This document shows, in pieces, positions 1-6,636 of a DNA stretch of 8,908 nt. Within the stretch, counting starts at the first letter, position 1, and each line of letters begins with the position of its first letter. Under the pieces are notes generated by a model. The model had not been told where the DNA came from. It did no database searches and saw only the letters and a list, made by a program, of their open reading frames with translations. The stretch comes from Desulfobulbaceae bacterium. GTDB lineage: Bacteria; Desulfobacterota; Desulfobulbia; Desulfobulbales; SURF-16. The stretch spans positions 1-8,908 of the forward strand of contig JANTFJ010000091.1 in assembly GCA_024763495.1 (NCBI GenBank), in the 5' to 3' direction. Made by a program: the position numbers and the translations under genes.

Positions 1-104
1 CGTTTCAGGGATGCCGCCATGTGCCCGTTTCAACGCTCGCGATAATACATCAGGTATATCGCGGCGTTTAAACGGGTGCAGGGTGGTGTTCATGGAGAGC
101 TTAC
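1..104 (-). repeat. Dispersed palindromic repeat, copy A (truncated by the window edge)
   Basis: Read on the minus strand, this stretch aligns along its whole length with 4897-4998, with only short differences. It begins with a GTAAGC head (plus-strand 99-104), followed by CTCCATGAACA, then a long hairpin with arms at 20-44 and 57-80. Outer arms are TGTGCCCGTTT (20-30) and AAACGGGTGCA (70-80); inner arms are AACGC-T-CGCGATA against TATCGCGGCGTT. The second hairpin seen in copy B would lie beyond position 1. No transposase is adjacent. It resembles a REP/BIME or MITE-type non-autonomous element; the family name is unknown to me. Confidence 0.85.
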
Positions 105-122
105 AAAATGAGAGTTGCGCTT

Positions 123-137
123 CCCGGTACTGCCGGG
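123..137. repeat. Short GC-rich hairpin between repeats
   Basis: CCCGG (123-127) and CCGGG (133-137) flank the five-base loop TACTG. It lies in the spacer between repeat copy A and the palindrome at 169-206 and may be part of a composite repeat unit. No T-tract follows directly, so it is not a convincing terminator. Confidence 0.35.
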
Positions 138-168
138 GGATTTTCAGGGTAAAATACATTAAATCAAC

Positions 169-206
169 GTAAGCGTTCACCAGCACCTTACGGAGTCTAC
201 ACTTAC
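169..206. repeat. GTAAG-headed imperfect palindrome, copy C
   Basis: Twelve-base arms GTAAGCGTTCAC (169-180) and GTCTACACTTAC (195-206) are inverted relative to each other, with nine of twelve positions complementary. Read on the minus strand it begins GTAAG-TGT-AGACTCCG, which matches the GTAAG-CGCC-AGACTCCG start of the element at 7756. It lies 64 bases from the GTAAGC head of copy A, in a head-facing layout like that of BIME composites. Membership in one family is inferred from the head and the AGACTCCG block only. Confidence 0.5.
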
Positions 207-560
207 CTATTTGTCCATTTGAGTCTGCTTGCATAACATCAGTATAATGAACAACTCTAAGGGAGGCACAGGTAAACGAAAAAAGCTGCCCAAACCATTG
301 TGCTGTAACTGTTCAGAGGTAAGCGAACGAAGTGAGATTCCGTGTGCTTTATCTGATCGTGCGCAGATGAAGTGCAGCTGAATAGTTACCAATTTTTTAC
401 AAATTAAACCGGAATATAAAATTTCAGCGAGAATCATTATTGCAAATATTTTAAAACTGTTATAATTTACTAACTCAATAAAGTGTAAGTGGACTTAAGA
501 TTTTCTAGTGCCTTAACATTTAGTTTCGTGTTATTTGTGGCAGGGAATTCAAATTTTGGT
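207..560. other. Non-coding stretch upstream of the hdrD-like gene
   Basis: I see no convincing gene here. A 76-codon minus-strand reading frame spans 207-437, but it has no ribosome binding site before its ATG, no recognisable motif, and runs into repeat copy C at its end. The region is AT-rich towards the right, as expected for an upstream regulatory region. A further GTAAGCG (319-325) occurs here without an obvious hairpin. Confidence 0.5.
440..466 (+). promoter_or_regulatory. Possible sigma70-type promoter, distal
   Basis: TTGCAA (440-445) and a perfect TATAAT (461-466) are separated by 15 bases, shorter than the preferred 17. If active, the transcript would have a 5' leader of about 165 bases before the hdrD-like start. 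This is a pattern match only. Confidence 0.3.
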
Positions 561-589
561 TTGACATAAACAATTTGCCTCTACAGTTA
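561..589 (+). promoter_or_regulatory. Possible sigma70-type promoter, proximal
   Basis: A perfect -35 hexamer TTGACA (561-566) lies 71 bases before the hdrD-like start codon. The -10 is weak: TACAGT (582-587) at 15-base spacing or CAGTTA (584-589) at 17. It is the best-placed candidate to drive the operon, but the poor -10 keeps confidence low. Confidence 0.35.
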
Positions 590-636
590 AGGTACTTATA
601 CCCGTTCAACAATTTCCTCTCCAATCATGGTGTGGC

Positions 637-1860
637 ATGAGTGAAAATTACAACCTTTCCAAGCTGCGAACCCGGCTGAAGAAGCAGATAGAGCAGGCGG
701 TTCCCGAGGCCAGGATAGACTACTGTCTGACCTGCGGCCTGTGCGCCAGCGGCTGTCCGGCCAGCGGTATCGAGGACATGGATCCCCGCAAGTTTCTTCG
801 TTATCTTGTTTTAGGGCAGGATGATATTATCCTGCAGACCAACTGGATTTACTCCTGCTCTTTGTGCCAGCGCTGTAAATACGCCTGTCCCATGGGTATT
901 GACGTTGGTCGCCTGGTCTATGAAGTCAAGGGCATGCGGCCTGTTGAAGATCGTCCCAAAAATCTGCAGAAATCCTGCGATCTGCAGAAGGCTGGCAATT
1001 CTACCGGTATCCCCAATGATGATTTTGTCTGGGTAGTGGGCGACATTCTCGAAGAAATCCACGAAACCGAGCCGGAATGGTCTGACTTAAAGGCCCCCAT
1101 GGACAAGGTCGGAGCTAAATTCTATCTTAACCAGAACGCCAAGGAGCCCACGGTTGAACCGGAAGAAATGGTGCCCCTCTGGAAGATTCTCCACGCAGTG
1201 GGCATTGACTGGACCTATTCTTCCAAATGGTGGGACGGAGCAAATTACTGTCTCTTCACCGGCGACCCGGAGGACTGGGAACTCACTACCCGGCTCCAGG
1301 CGGAAACAGTTGACGATCTGGGGTGTACGACCTATATAAACACAGAGTGAGGCCACATGATGTATGCAACCCTGGAAGGGTTGCGAAGATTCGACATTCC
1401 TCACAAATTTGAAGTGGTCAGTATTATTTCGCTGTACGCCCAGTGGATCAGGGAAGGACGGCTCAAGGTTGATCCTGCCTGGAACACTGAAGGGCTGAAA
1501 TTCTCCGTGCAGGATCCCTGCAAACTGGTGCGCCAGTCCCTGGGTGACCCAGTGGCTGATGATCTTCGATTTGTTATCAAGTCGGTGGTTGGTGAAGAAA
1601 ATTTTATTGATGTCTGGCCCAACAAATCAAACAACTACTGCTGCGGCGGCGGGGGCGGCGCTCTCCAGGCCGGATTTGTCGACAACCGGCGGCAGCACGG
1701 TAAGACCAAGTTTGACCAGCTGCAGGACACAGGTGCAGACGTGGTAATAACCCCCTGTCATAACTGCCATACCCAGGTTAAGGATATCTGTGATCATTTC
1801 GGCGGCAAATGGCAGACTACCCATCTCTGGGGTTGGATTGTCAAGGCTTTACAAAGATAG
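637..1860 (+). CDS. HdrD-like (HdrC-HdrB fusion) heterodisulfide reductase subunit, selenoprotein with UGA-encoded Sec238
   Basis: One gene read through an in-frame TGA (1348-1350), giving 407 residues, about the length of methanogen HdrD. Residues 30-40 and 74-84 are two CxxCxxCxxxC 4Fe-4S motifs, typical of HdrC. A degenerate first HdrB-like domain ends in INTE-U-GH, where DsrK/HdrD relatives generally carry E-C-G-H. A full CCG domain follows: C295, C335-C336 (in NYCCGGGG) and C374-x2-C377. Read as separate proteins, each half would be an incomplete family member: the 237-residue half stops inside the motif and the second would begin two codons after it. In the family, HdrB-type domains bind non-cubane 4Fe-4S clusters that reduce disulfides. 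Here the likely substrate is a protein disulfide such as DsrC (inference). The start ATG 637 lacks a clear Shine-Dalgarno. hdrA begins 9 bases downstream. Confidence 0.85.
1347..1404 (+). promoter_or_regulatory. SECIS-like hairpin with recoded UGA
   Basis: A perfect seven-pair stem, GCAACCC (1366-1372) and GGGTTGC (1378-1384), encloses the loop TGGAA. The first loop G is 24 nt after the UGA, within the spacing usual for bacterial SECIS elements, and a G among the first two loop bases is a known requirement for SelB recognition. A closing stem, GTGAGG (1347-1352, containing the TGA) with CCTCAC (1399-1404), is also perfect. UGA at the base of the stem recalls the E. coli fdhF arrangement. It lies in coding sequence, as bacterial SECIS elements do. 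Confidence 0.8.
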
Positions 1861-1869
1861 GACAAAATC

Positions 1870-4800
1870 ATGCCAAAAGGTTCGGTATTAGTTGTAGGCG
1901 GCGGTATTGCCGGAGTGCAGGCCGCTCTTGATCTTGCTGACAGCGGATTTCTTGTTCATCTGGTTGAAAAAACTACTGCCATCGGCGGCAGGATGTCGCA
2001 ACTGGACAAAACATTTCCGACAAACGATTGTTCTGCCTGTATTCTTTCGCCGAAACTGGTTGAATGCGGTCGGCATCTTAATATAAATCTCCTTACCCTT
2101 TCCGACCTGGTTTCGCTGGAAGGCGAACCCGGCAATTTCAAGGCCGTGGTTCATCAACGGCCTCGTTATGTTGACCCGACCAAGTGTATTGCCTGCGGTC
2201 TCTGTGCTGAAAAATGTCCCAAGAAGGTAGATAACGAATATAATCTCGGTATAGGCAAGAGAAAGGCGGCTTATTTAAGTTTCCCCCAGGCTGTTCCCCT
2301 GAAATACGCTATTGATCCCGACAACTGTATCTGGTTGAAAAAACCGGGACGTTGCGGGGCCTGCGCCAAGGTCTGTCCGGCAGGTGCTATTAATTTTGAC
2401 GACAAGGCTGTAGATCACGAACTGGAAGTGGGTTCCGTGGTGCTGGCCCTGGGCTTTTCGCCCTATGATCCCTCCGAACTTGATTTTACCGGCTATGGCC
2501 GGTTGGCCAATGTCATTACTACCATGGAGTTTGAGCGCTACTTAAGCCCCTCCGGCCCCTGCATGGGCCACATGGAACGCCCGTCCGACGGCAAAGAACC
2601 AAAACGCGTGGCCTGGCTGCAATGTGTCGGTTCCCGCGATATCAACCGTTCCTGCCATCCCTACTGTTCCTCGGTCTGCTGCATGTTTGCCATCAAGCAG
2701 GCGGTTATTGCCAAGGAACACGCTCATGGCGAGTTTGCTCCCTCCATATTCTTTATGGATATGCGCACCCATGGCAAGGGCTTTGAGGAATACTATAACC
2801 GGGCCCGGGAAAACGGAGTTAGCTTTCATCGAGCCAGGGTTCACAGTATTCTACCTGCTGACGATGAGGGAAATCTCCGCCTGCGTTATGTTAATGAACA
2901 GGGCGGGATTGAATTCGCGGAATTTGACATGGTGATTCTTTCCACCGGTCTTGAAGTGGATAAAAACACCATTAAACTTGCAGAGCGGCTAAACCTGGAA
3001 CTTGATGAGGACAATTTTATCAAAACGGATGTTTTTAATCCGGTAGCCACCAGTCGTCCCGGCGTTTTTGTCTGCGGAGCCGTAGCCGAACCTAAGGATA
3101 TTCCCCAGTCGGTCATGGAGGCCAGCGCCGCGGCCCTGGAGGCGGGCAGCATCCTGGCTCCGGCCCGTTGGAGCGCAACCGCGGTCAAGGAGTATCCCCT
3201 GGAAAGAGATATTCATGCCGAACCACCACGCATCGGCGTTTTTGTCTGCCACTGCGGAATAAATATAGCGAGCGTGGTTGATGTCAAGGCCGTCACAGAA
3301 TATGCCAGAACTCTGCCGGACGTGGTTTTCTCCCAGGATAATCTCTTTACCTGTTCCCAGGATACCATTGATCAGATGGTAAATACCATAAAAGAACAAA
3401 ACCTGAACCGGGTGGTAGTCTCCTCCTGTTCGCCGCGTACCCATGAACCGCTTTTCCAGGAGACTTTGCGGGACGCGGGCTTAAACAAGTATGTCTTTGA
3501 GATGGCTAATATCCGGGATCAGGATTCCTGGGTACATAAAAATGAACCGGAAGCGGCAACAGTCAAAGCCATGGATTTAACCCGCATGGCCGTGGCCCGG
3601 GTTCGGGGCGAAGAAGCCCTGCCCTACCACACCGTTAAGGTGGACAAATCCGCTGTGGTTATCGGCGGTGGTATCGGCGGCATGACTGCGGCGCTTTCCC
3701 TGGCTGAACAGAATTTTCCGGTTACCCTGGTAGAAAAATCAGCTCAGCTGGGCGGCAATGCCAACAATCTTTTCCGAACCTGGCAGGATGATAAGGTTCA
3801 GCCCTATCTGGCTGAAACCATTGCCAAGGTTAATAATCATCCCCGGATAGATGTCCAGTTAAGCTGCGAAATAACTGAGGCCGGCGGCTCAGTTGGTAAA
3901 TTTACCACCACCCTCAGCAATGGTCAAAATCTTCAGCATGGGGTAGCCGTGGTTGCGGTAGGCGGTAAGGCTTACAGCCCGGAAGGAGATTGGCAGTTCC
4001 TTTACGGCCAAAATGATAAGGTGCATACCCTGCTGGAAATTGACCGGATGCTGATTGATGAAAGTGAGGATTTCAAAGCCACAGGCCAGGCGGTTTTCAT
4101 TCACTGTGTTGGTTCACGGATTCCGGAAAGACCGTGGTGCAGCCGGGTTTGCTGTACCCACGCCATTGATCAGGCAGTCAAACTTAAAGAGATGAATCCG
4201 GACATGGATATTTTCATGCTCTATCGAGATATCCGCACCTATGGCCAACGGGAACGGCTCTACCAGAAGGCCAGGGCTCTTGGTATTATCTTTGTCCGCT
4301 ATGATCTTGACCATATCCCGGCGGTAAGTGAGGATTCCGGGCAGTTAATTATCAAAACCCATGATCCCATTGTCGATGCAGAGATAACCCTGCAACCTGA
4401 TTTGCTGGTACTGGCCACAGCCATTGAACCGCAGGCCACGGGTTCCAGTGTTGCCAAGTTTTTTAAATGCGCCATTGACGCCCATGGTTTTCTGCTGGAG
4501 GCCCACATGAAACTGCGGCCCGTTGACTTTGCTACGGACGGCGTTTACCTGGCAGGGCTCTGCCATTATCCCAAGCCCCTGGAAGAGACTATTGCCCAGG
4601 CCAAGGCCGCTGCGGCCCGAGCCACCATTGTTCTTTCCCTGGATGAGGTTCCGGCCGAGAGCATCACGGCTCAGGTTGACCCGGCAAAATGTGTGGGCTG
4701 CGGGGTCTGCGTTGAGGTCTGCGCTTATAATGCCGTCAGCATGGACGAAGACAAAAATATTTCCCTGGTTAATGCAGATCTCTGTAAGGGCTGCGGCGCC

Positions 4801-4890
4801 TGTGTGGCCGGCTGTCGCTCCGATGCCTTGACCCTGCAGAATATCGGTAATGAGCAGATCATGGCTGCGGTAGAGGCGGCATTTGATTAA
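1870..4890 (+). CDS. hdrA: Double-length HdrA: QmoA-like FAD module fused to a complete HdrA
   Basis: Flavin and iron-sulfur subunit of 1006 residues, against about 650 in methanogen HdrA. First module (1-440): FAD dinucleotide fold GGGIAG (10-15), NDCSACILSPK (52-62), 4Fe-4S motif CIACGLCAEKC (106-116), cysteines C153, C162, C165, C169, and CVGSR...CSSVCC (252-271). Second module (about 454-1006): the HdrA N-terminal domain with VCHCG (459-463) and CSPRTHE (520-526), a second GGGIGG (599-604), CVGSR...CSRVCC (746-762), and a C-terminal ferredoxin with CVGCGVCVEVC (941-951) and CKGCGACVAGC (972-982). In HdrABC complexes HdrA FAD is the electron-bifurcation centre and its clusters reduce ferredoxin; which of the two flavins does this here cannot be told. 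AGGA (1859-1862) overlaps the previous stop and fixes the start at ATG 1870. Confidence 0.93.
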   Translation: MPKGSVLVVGGGIAGVQAALDLADSGFLVHLVEKTTAIGGRMSQLDKTFPTNDCSACILSPKLVECGRHLNINLLTLSDLVSLEGEPGNFKAVVHQRPRYVDPTKCIACGLCAEKCPKKVDNEYNLGIGKRKAAYLSFPQAVPLKYAIDPDNCIWLKKPGRCGACAKVCPAGAINFDDKAVDHELEVGSVVLALGFSPYDPSELDFTGYGRLANVITTMEFERYLSPSGPCMGHMERPSDGKEPKRVAWLQCVGSRDINRSCHPYCSSVCCMFAIKQAVIAKEHAHGEFAPSIFFMDMRTHGKGFEEYYNRARENGVSFHRARVHSILPADDEGNLRLRYVNEQGGIEFAEFDMVILSTGLEVDKNTIKLAERLNLELDEDNFIKTDVFNPVATSRPGVFVCGAVAEPKDIPQSVMEASAAALEAGSILAPARWSATAVKEYPLERDIHAEPPRIGVFVCHCGINIASVVDVKAVTEYARTLPDVVFSQDNLFTCSQDTIDQMVNTIKEQNLNRVVVSSCSPRTHEPLFQETLRDAGLNKYVFEMANIRDQDSWVHKNEPEAATVKAMDLTRMAVARVRGEEALPYHTVKVDKSAVVIGGGIGGMTAALSLAEQNFPVTLVEKSAQLGGNANNLFRTWQDDKVQPYLAETIAKVNNHPRIDVQLSCEITEAGGSVGKFTTTLSNGQNLQHGVAVVAVGGKAYSPEGDWQFLYGQNDKVHTLLEIDRMLIDESEDFKATGQAVFIHCVGSRIPERPWCSRVCCTHAIDQAVKLKEMNPDMDIFMLYRDIRTYGQRERLYQKARALGIIFVRYDLDHIPAVSEDSGQLIIKTHDPIVDAEITLQPDLLVLATAIEPQATGSSVAKFFKCAIDAHGFLLEAHMKLRPVDFATDGVYLAGLCHYPKPLEETIAQAKAAAARATIVLSLDEVPAESITAQVDPAKCVGCGVCVEVCAYNAVSMDEDKNISLVNADLCKGCGACVAGCRSDALTLQNIGNEQIMAAVEAAFD

Positions 4891-4896
4891 ACCAAG

Positions 4897-5030
4897 GTAA
4901 GCGCTCCATGAACATTACCCTGCACGCGCATAAACGCTGTGATATACTAATATATTATCGCAGTGTTGAAGCGCGTGCATGGCGGCGTCCCTGAACCCCT
5001 TACAGTTATGGGGTTGTCGCCGCCTGGGTG
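4897..5030 (+). repeat. Dispersed palindromic repeat, copy B, inside the operon
   Basis: This fills most of the 192-base gap between hdrA and flxD. The head GTAAGCGCTCCATGAACA (4897-4914) is followed by hairpin 1: TGCACGCGC (4921-4929) against GCGCGTGCA (4971-4979), with a nearly continuous inner stem CGCTGTGATA/TATCGCAGTG. Hairpin 2 follows: GGCGGCG (4981-4987) with CGCCGCC (5018-5024), and inside it AACCCC (4994-4999) with GGGGTT (5010-5015). Copy A (1-104, minus strand) matches the head and hairpin 1. If transcribed, the hairpins could block 3' exonuclease or cause partial termination, changing the ratio of the flanking subunits (inference). Confidence 0.88.
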
Positions 5031-5082
5031 TACTTTATTGATCGCTATCAAACCAACTAACCAATTAAACCAAGCAATCAAT

Positions 5083-5520
5083 ATGACTGACAAAACCTGG
5101 GAACCAAAAATAATCGCCTTTTTATGTACCTGGTGCAGCTATGCCGGGGCAGACCTGGCCGGGGTAAGCCGTTTTCAATATCCGCCCAATATCCGCATCG
5201 TCAAGGTGCCCTGCTCGGGCCGGATAAGCCCCAACCTGATTCTTAACGCCCTGAGAACGGGAGCGGACGGGGTACTGGTGTCCGGCTGTCATCCCGGCGA
5301 CTGCCATTACATCAGCGGCAATTATTTTGCGCGCCGTCGTTTTGCCCTGTTTGAAAATCTTTTGGAATTTATCGGCATTGAACCGGATCGGGTTAATTTC
5401 TCCTGGGTTTCCGCCTCTGAGGGTGAACAGTTTGCCGAGATAGTAAAAGACGTTACGGCCAGGGTTAAGGAGCTGGGGCCGGCAACGCACCTGGTTAAGA
5501 AATTTAACGAAGCCGCTTAA
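5083..5520 (+). CDS. flxD: MvhD/FlxD-type [2Fe-2S] electron-transfer subunit
   Basis: A 145-residue protein of the MvhD family (methyl-viologen-reducing hydrogenase delta subunit), which links a hydrogenase or Flx module to HdrA. Family hallmarks, in order: LCTWCSYAGADLAG with C15 and C18, VPCSGR with C44, GADGVLVSGC (C69) and HPGDCHY (C74). These five cysteines include the [2Fe-2S] ligands. Length is typical. A GTG at 4963 would add 40 residues, but that extension lies in repeat copy B and shows no family similarity, so I chose ATG 5083, even though no good Shine-Dalgarno precedes it. Next to flxB/flxC genes and without a hydrogenase gene in view, it is better called FlxD than MvhD. All family cysteines are present, so this gene does not use selenocysteine. 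Confidence 0.92.
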   Translation: MTDKTWEPKIIAFLCTWCSYAGADLAGVSRFQYPPNIRIVKVPCSGRISPNLILNALRTGADGVLVSGCHPGDCHYISGNYFARRRFALFENLLEFIGIEPDRVNFSWVSASEGEQFAEIVKDVTARVKELGPATHLVKKFNEAA

Positions 5521-5587
5521 TCAGGCAACAAGGCAGGATACGCAATGCGCAACCTGCGGGCTACACAGACCACTGTTCGGATAAATT

Positions 5588-6634
5588 ATGGCAACTATAA
5601 ACAGCAAAATAAGCGAAGAGATCAGGGCCCTGGCCGGAAAACTTCTGGAAGAGAAGAAAATCGCGGCCTTTCTCGGTTACTGTCAGGGCAGCCTGCCCAT
5701 GACGGCCAGGCCCTTTGTGGCTCGAACTCCTGAGGACACGGACAAACTAATCTGGAACAGTTTCTGTGTTCTGAACCTGGCAAATTACCTGCCGGAACTG
5801 CTGAAATCCCTGGAACCGCCCAGAGGCCCTCGTGACCCGGCTCCTGAAGGCCCGCTGCCCAAAGTCGCGATCCTGGCTACAGGCTGCTGGTCGCGCAACA
5901 TCGTTATTCAGATCCAGGAAAATCAGGTGGATCGTGACCGGGTAGTTATCTGCGGGGTTGGCAGCCGGGGCATGGTAGCCCAGGCCAAGGTCAAGGAACT
6001 TTTTGATGGACGGGAAATCCTTGAAGTCATTGAAGAGGATCATAAACTGCTGGTTTCCGGCAATGGATTCAATGAGGAGATTAACCGCTGGAACGTGGTC
6101 AGGGATAACTGCCTGACCTGTATTCATCCTGATCCGGTAATTTTTGATATCCGTATCGGCGATGAGGCCGGGCAGCGCAAAAACGATAACCGCTTTGCCG
6201 AGGTTGAGAAGATTGACAATAAATCAACTGCTGAGCGAAGCCGGTGGTTTACGGATGAATTTGCCTCCTGCATCCGCTGCTATGCCTGCCGTAATGCCTG
6301 CCCCTTATGTTATTGTCCCACCTGCTTTGTTGATGATGCTAAACCGCAATGGGTGGGCAAGAGTATTGACCAGGTTGACACCTCGATTTTTCATATCCTC
6401 CGGGCCTATCACTGCGCCGGGCGCTGCACGGACTGCGGTTCCTGTGAATCTGTCTGCCCTATGGGAATTAATATGCGAATTCTGACCAAAAAATTAACCA
6501 GTGATGTGCTGAATCTTTATGGTTCCGAGGCCGGGATGGCACTTGATGCTCCTCTGCCGTTGACCACCTACCGGCAGGATGATCCACAGAATTTCATAAT
6601 CACTGAACAGGCAGCGGACAAGGAGGGCGAATAA
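5588..6634 (+). CDS. flxB: FlxB-like iron-sulfur subunit (4Fe-4S dicluster protein)
   Basis: A 348-residue cytoplasmic protein with no signal peptide or membrane segment. The C-terminal half holds a cysteine-dense region, CIRCYACRNACPLCYCPTC (228-246), and a second cluster site, C276, C280, CTDCGSCESVCP (C280-C290). Further upstream lie C100 and the pair C175-x2-C178 (DNCLTC). The N-terminal part recalls the F420-hydrogenase beta/hydrogenase-associated proteins found in Flx clusters. Known FlxB relays electrons within FlxABCD; by its position between MvhD and the next Fe-S gene it probably does the same here. The start ATG 5588 follows a 67-base gap with no strong Shine-Dalgarno. The end carries the AAGGAGGG that serves the next gene. 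FlxB and FlxC names could be swapped relative to other species. Confidence 0.8.
   Translation: MATINSKISEEIRALAGKLLEEKKIAAFLGYCQGSLPMTARPFVARTPEDTDKLIWNSFCVLNLANYLPELLKSLEPPRGPRDPAPEGPLPKVAILATGCWSRNIVIQIQENQVDRDRVVICGVGSRGMVAQAKVKELFDGREILEVIEEDHKLLVSGNGFNEEINRWNVVRDNCLTCIHPDPVIFDIRIGDEAGQRKNDNRFAEVEKIDNKSTAERSRWFTDEFASCIRCYACRNACPLCYCPTCFVDDAKPQWVGKSIDQVDTSIFHILRAYHCAGRCTDCGSCESVCPMGINMRILTKKLTSDVLNLYGSEAGMALDAPLPLTTYRQDDPQNFIITEQAADKEGE
6620..6627 (+). promoter_or_regulatory. Strong Shine-Dalgarno for the GTG start at 6637
   Basis: AAGGAGGG lies inside the last codons of the FlxB-like gene, nine bases before GTG 6637. It decides the GTG start and indicates translation closely linked to the upstream gene, since only two bases separate stop and start. 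Confidence 0.8.
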
Positions 6635-6636
6635 CC

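Noticed and set aside
1..206. CRISPR array
   Set aside because: The repeats here are inverted, single and diverged, without regular spacers.
207..437. Minus-strand reading frame of 76 codons
   Set aside because: No ribosome binding site, no recognisable motif, and composition like the surrounding non-coding DNA.
535..560. Possible sigma54 site around TGGCAGGGAATTC
   Set aside because: The GG-GC spacing and the downstream TTGC element are missing.
1348..1357. Reading the hdrD-like gene as two genes (stop at 1350, new start at 1357) or as a pseudogene
   Set aside because: Both halves are in one frame, the junction falls within a conserved motif, neither half alone has a family-typical length, and a SECIS-like hairpin follows. 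GAGG four bases before ATG 1357 is too close to be a good ribosome binding site.
2989..3444. Long antisense reading frames opposite hdrA (for example 2989-3444) and opposite flxA (8273-8872)
   Set aside because: They lie opposite strongly conserved coding sequence, have no family motifs, and are explained by codon bias of the sense genes.
4963..5082. Upstream GTG start extending FlxD by 40 residues
   Set aside because: The extension is encoded by the palindromic repeat and has no MvhD-family similarity; the family start fits ATG 5083.
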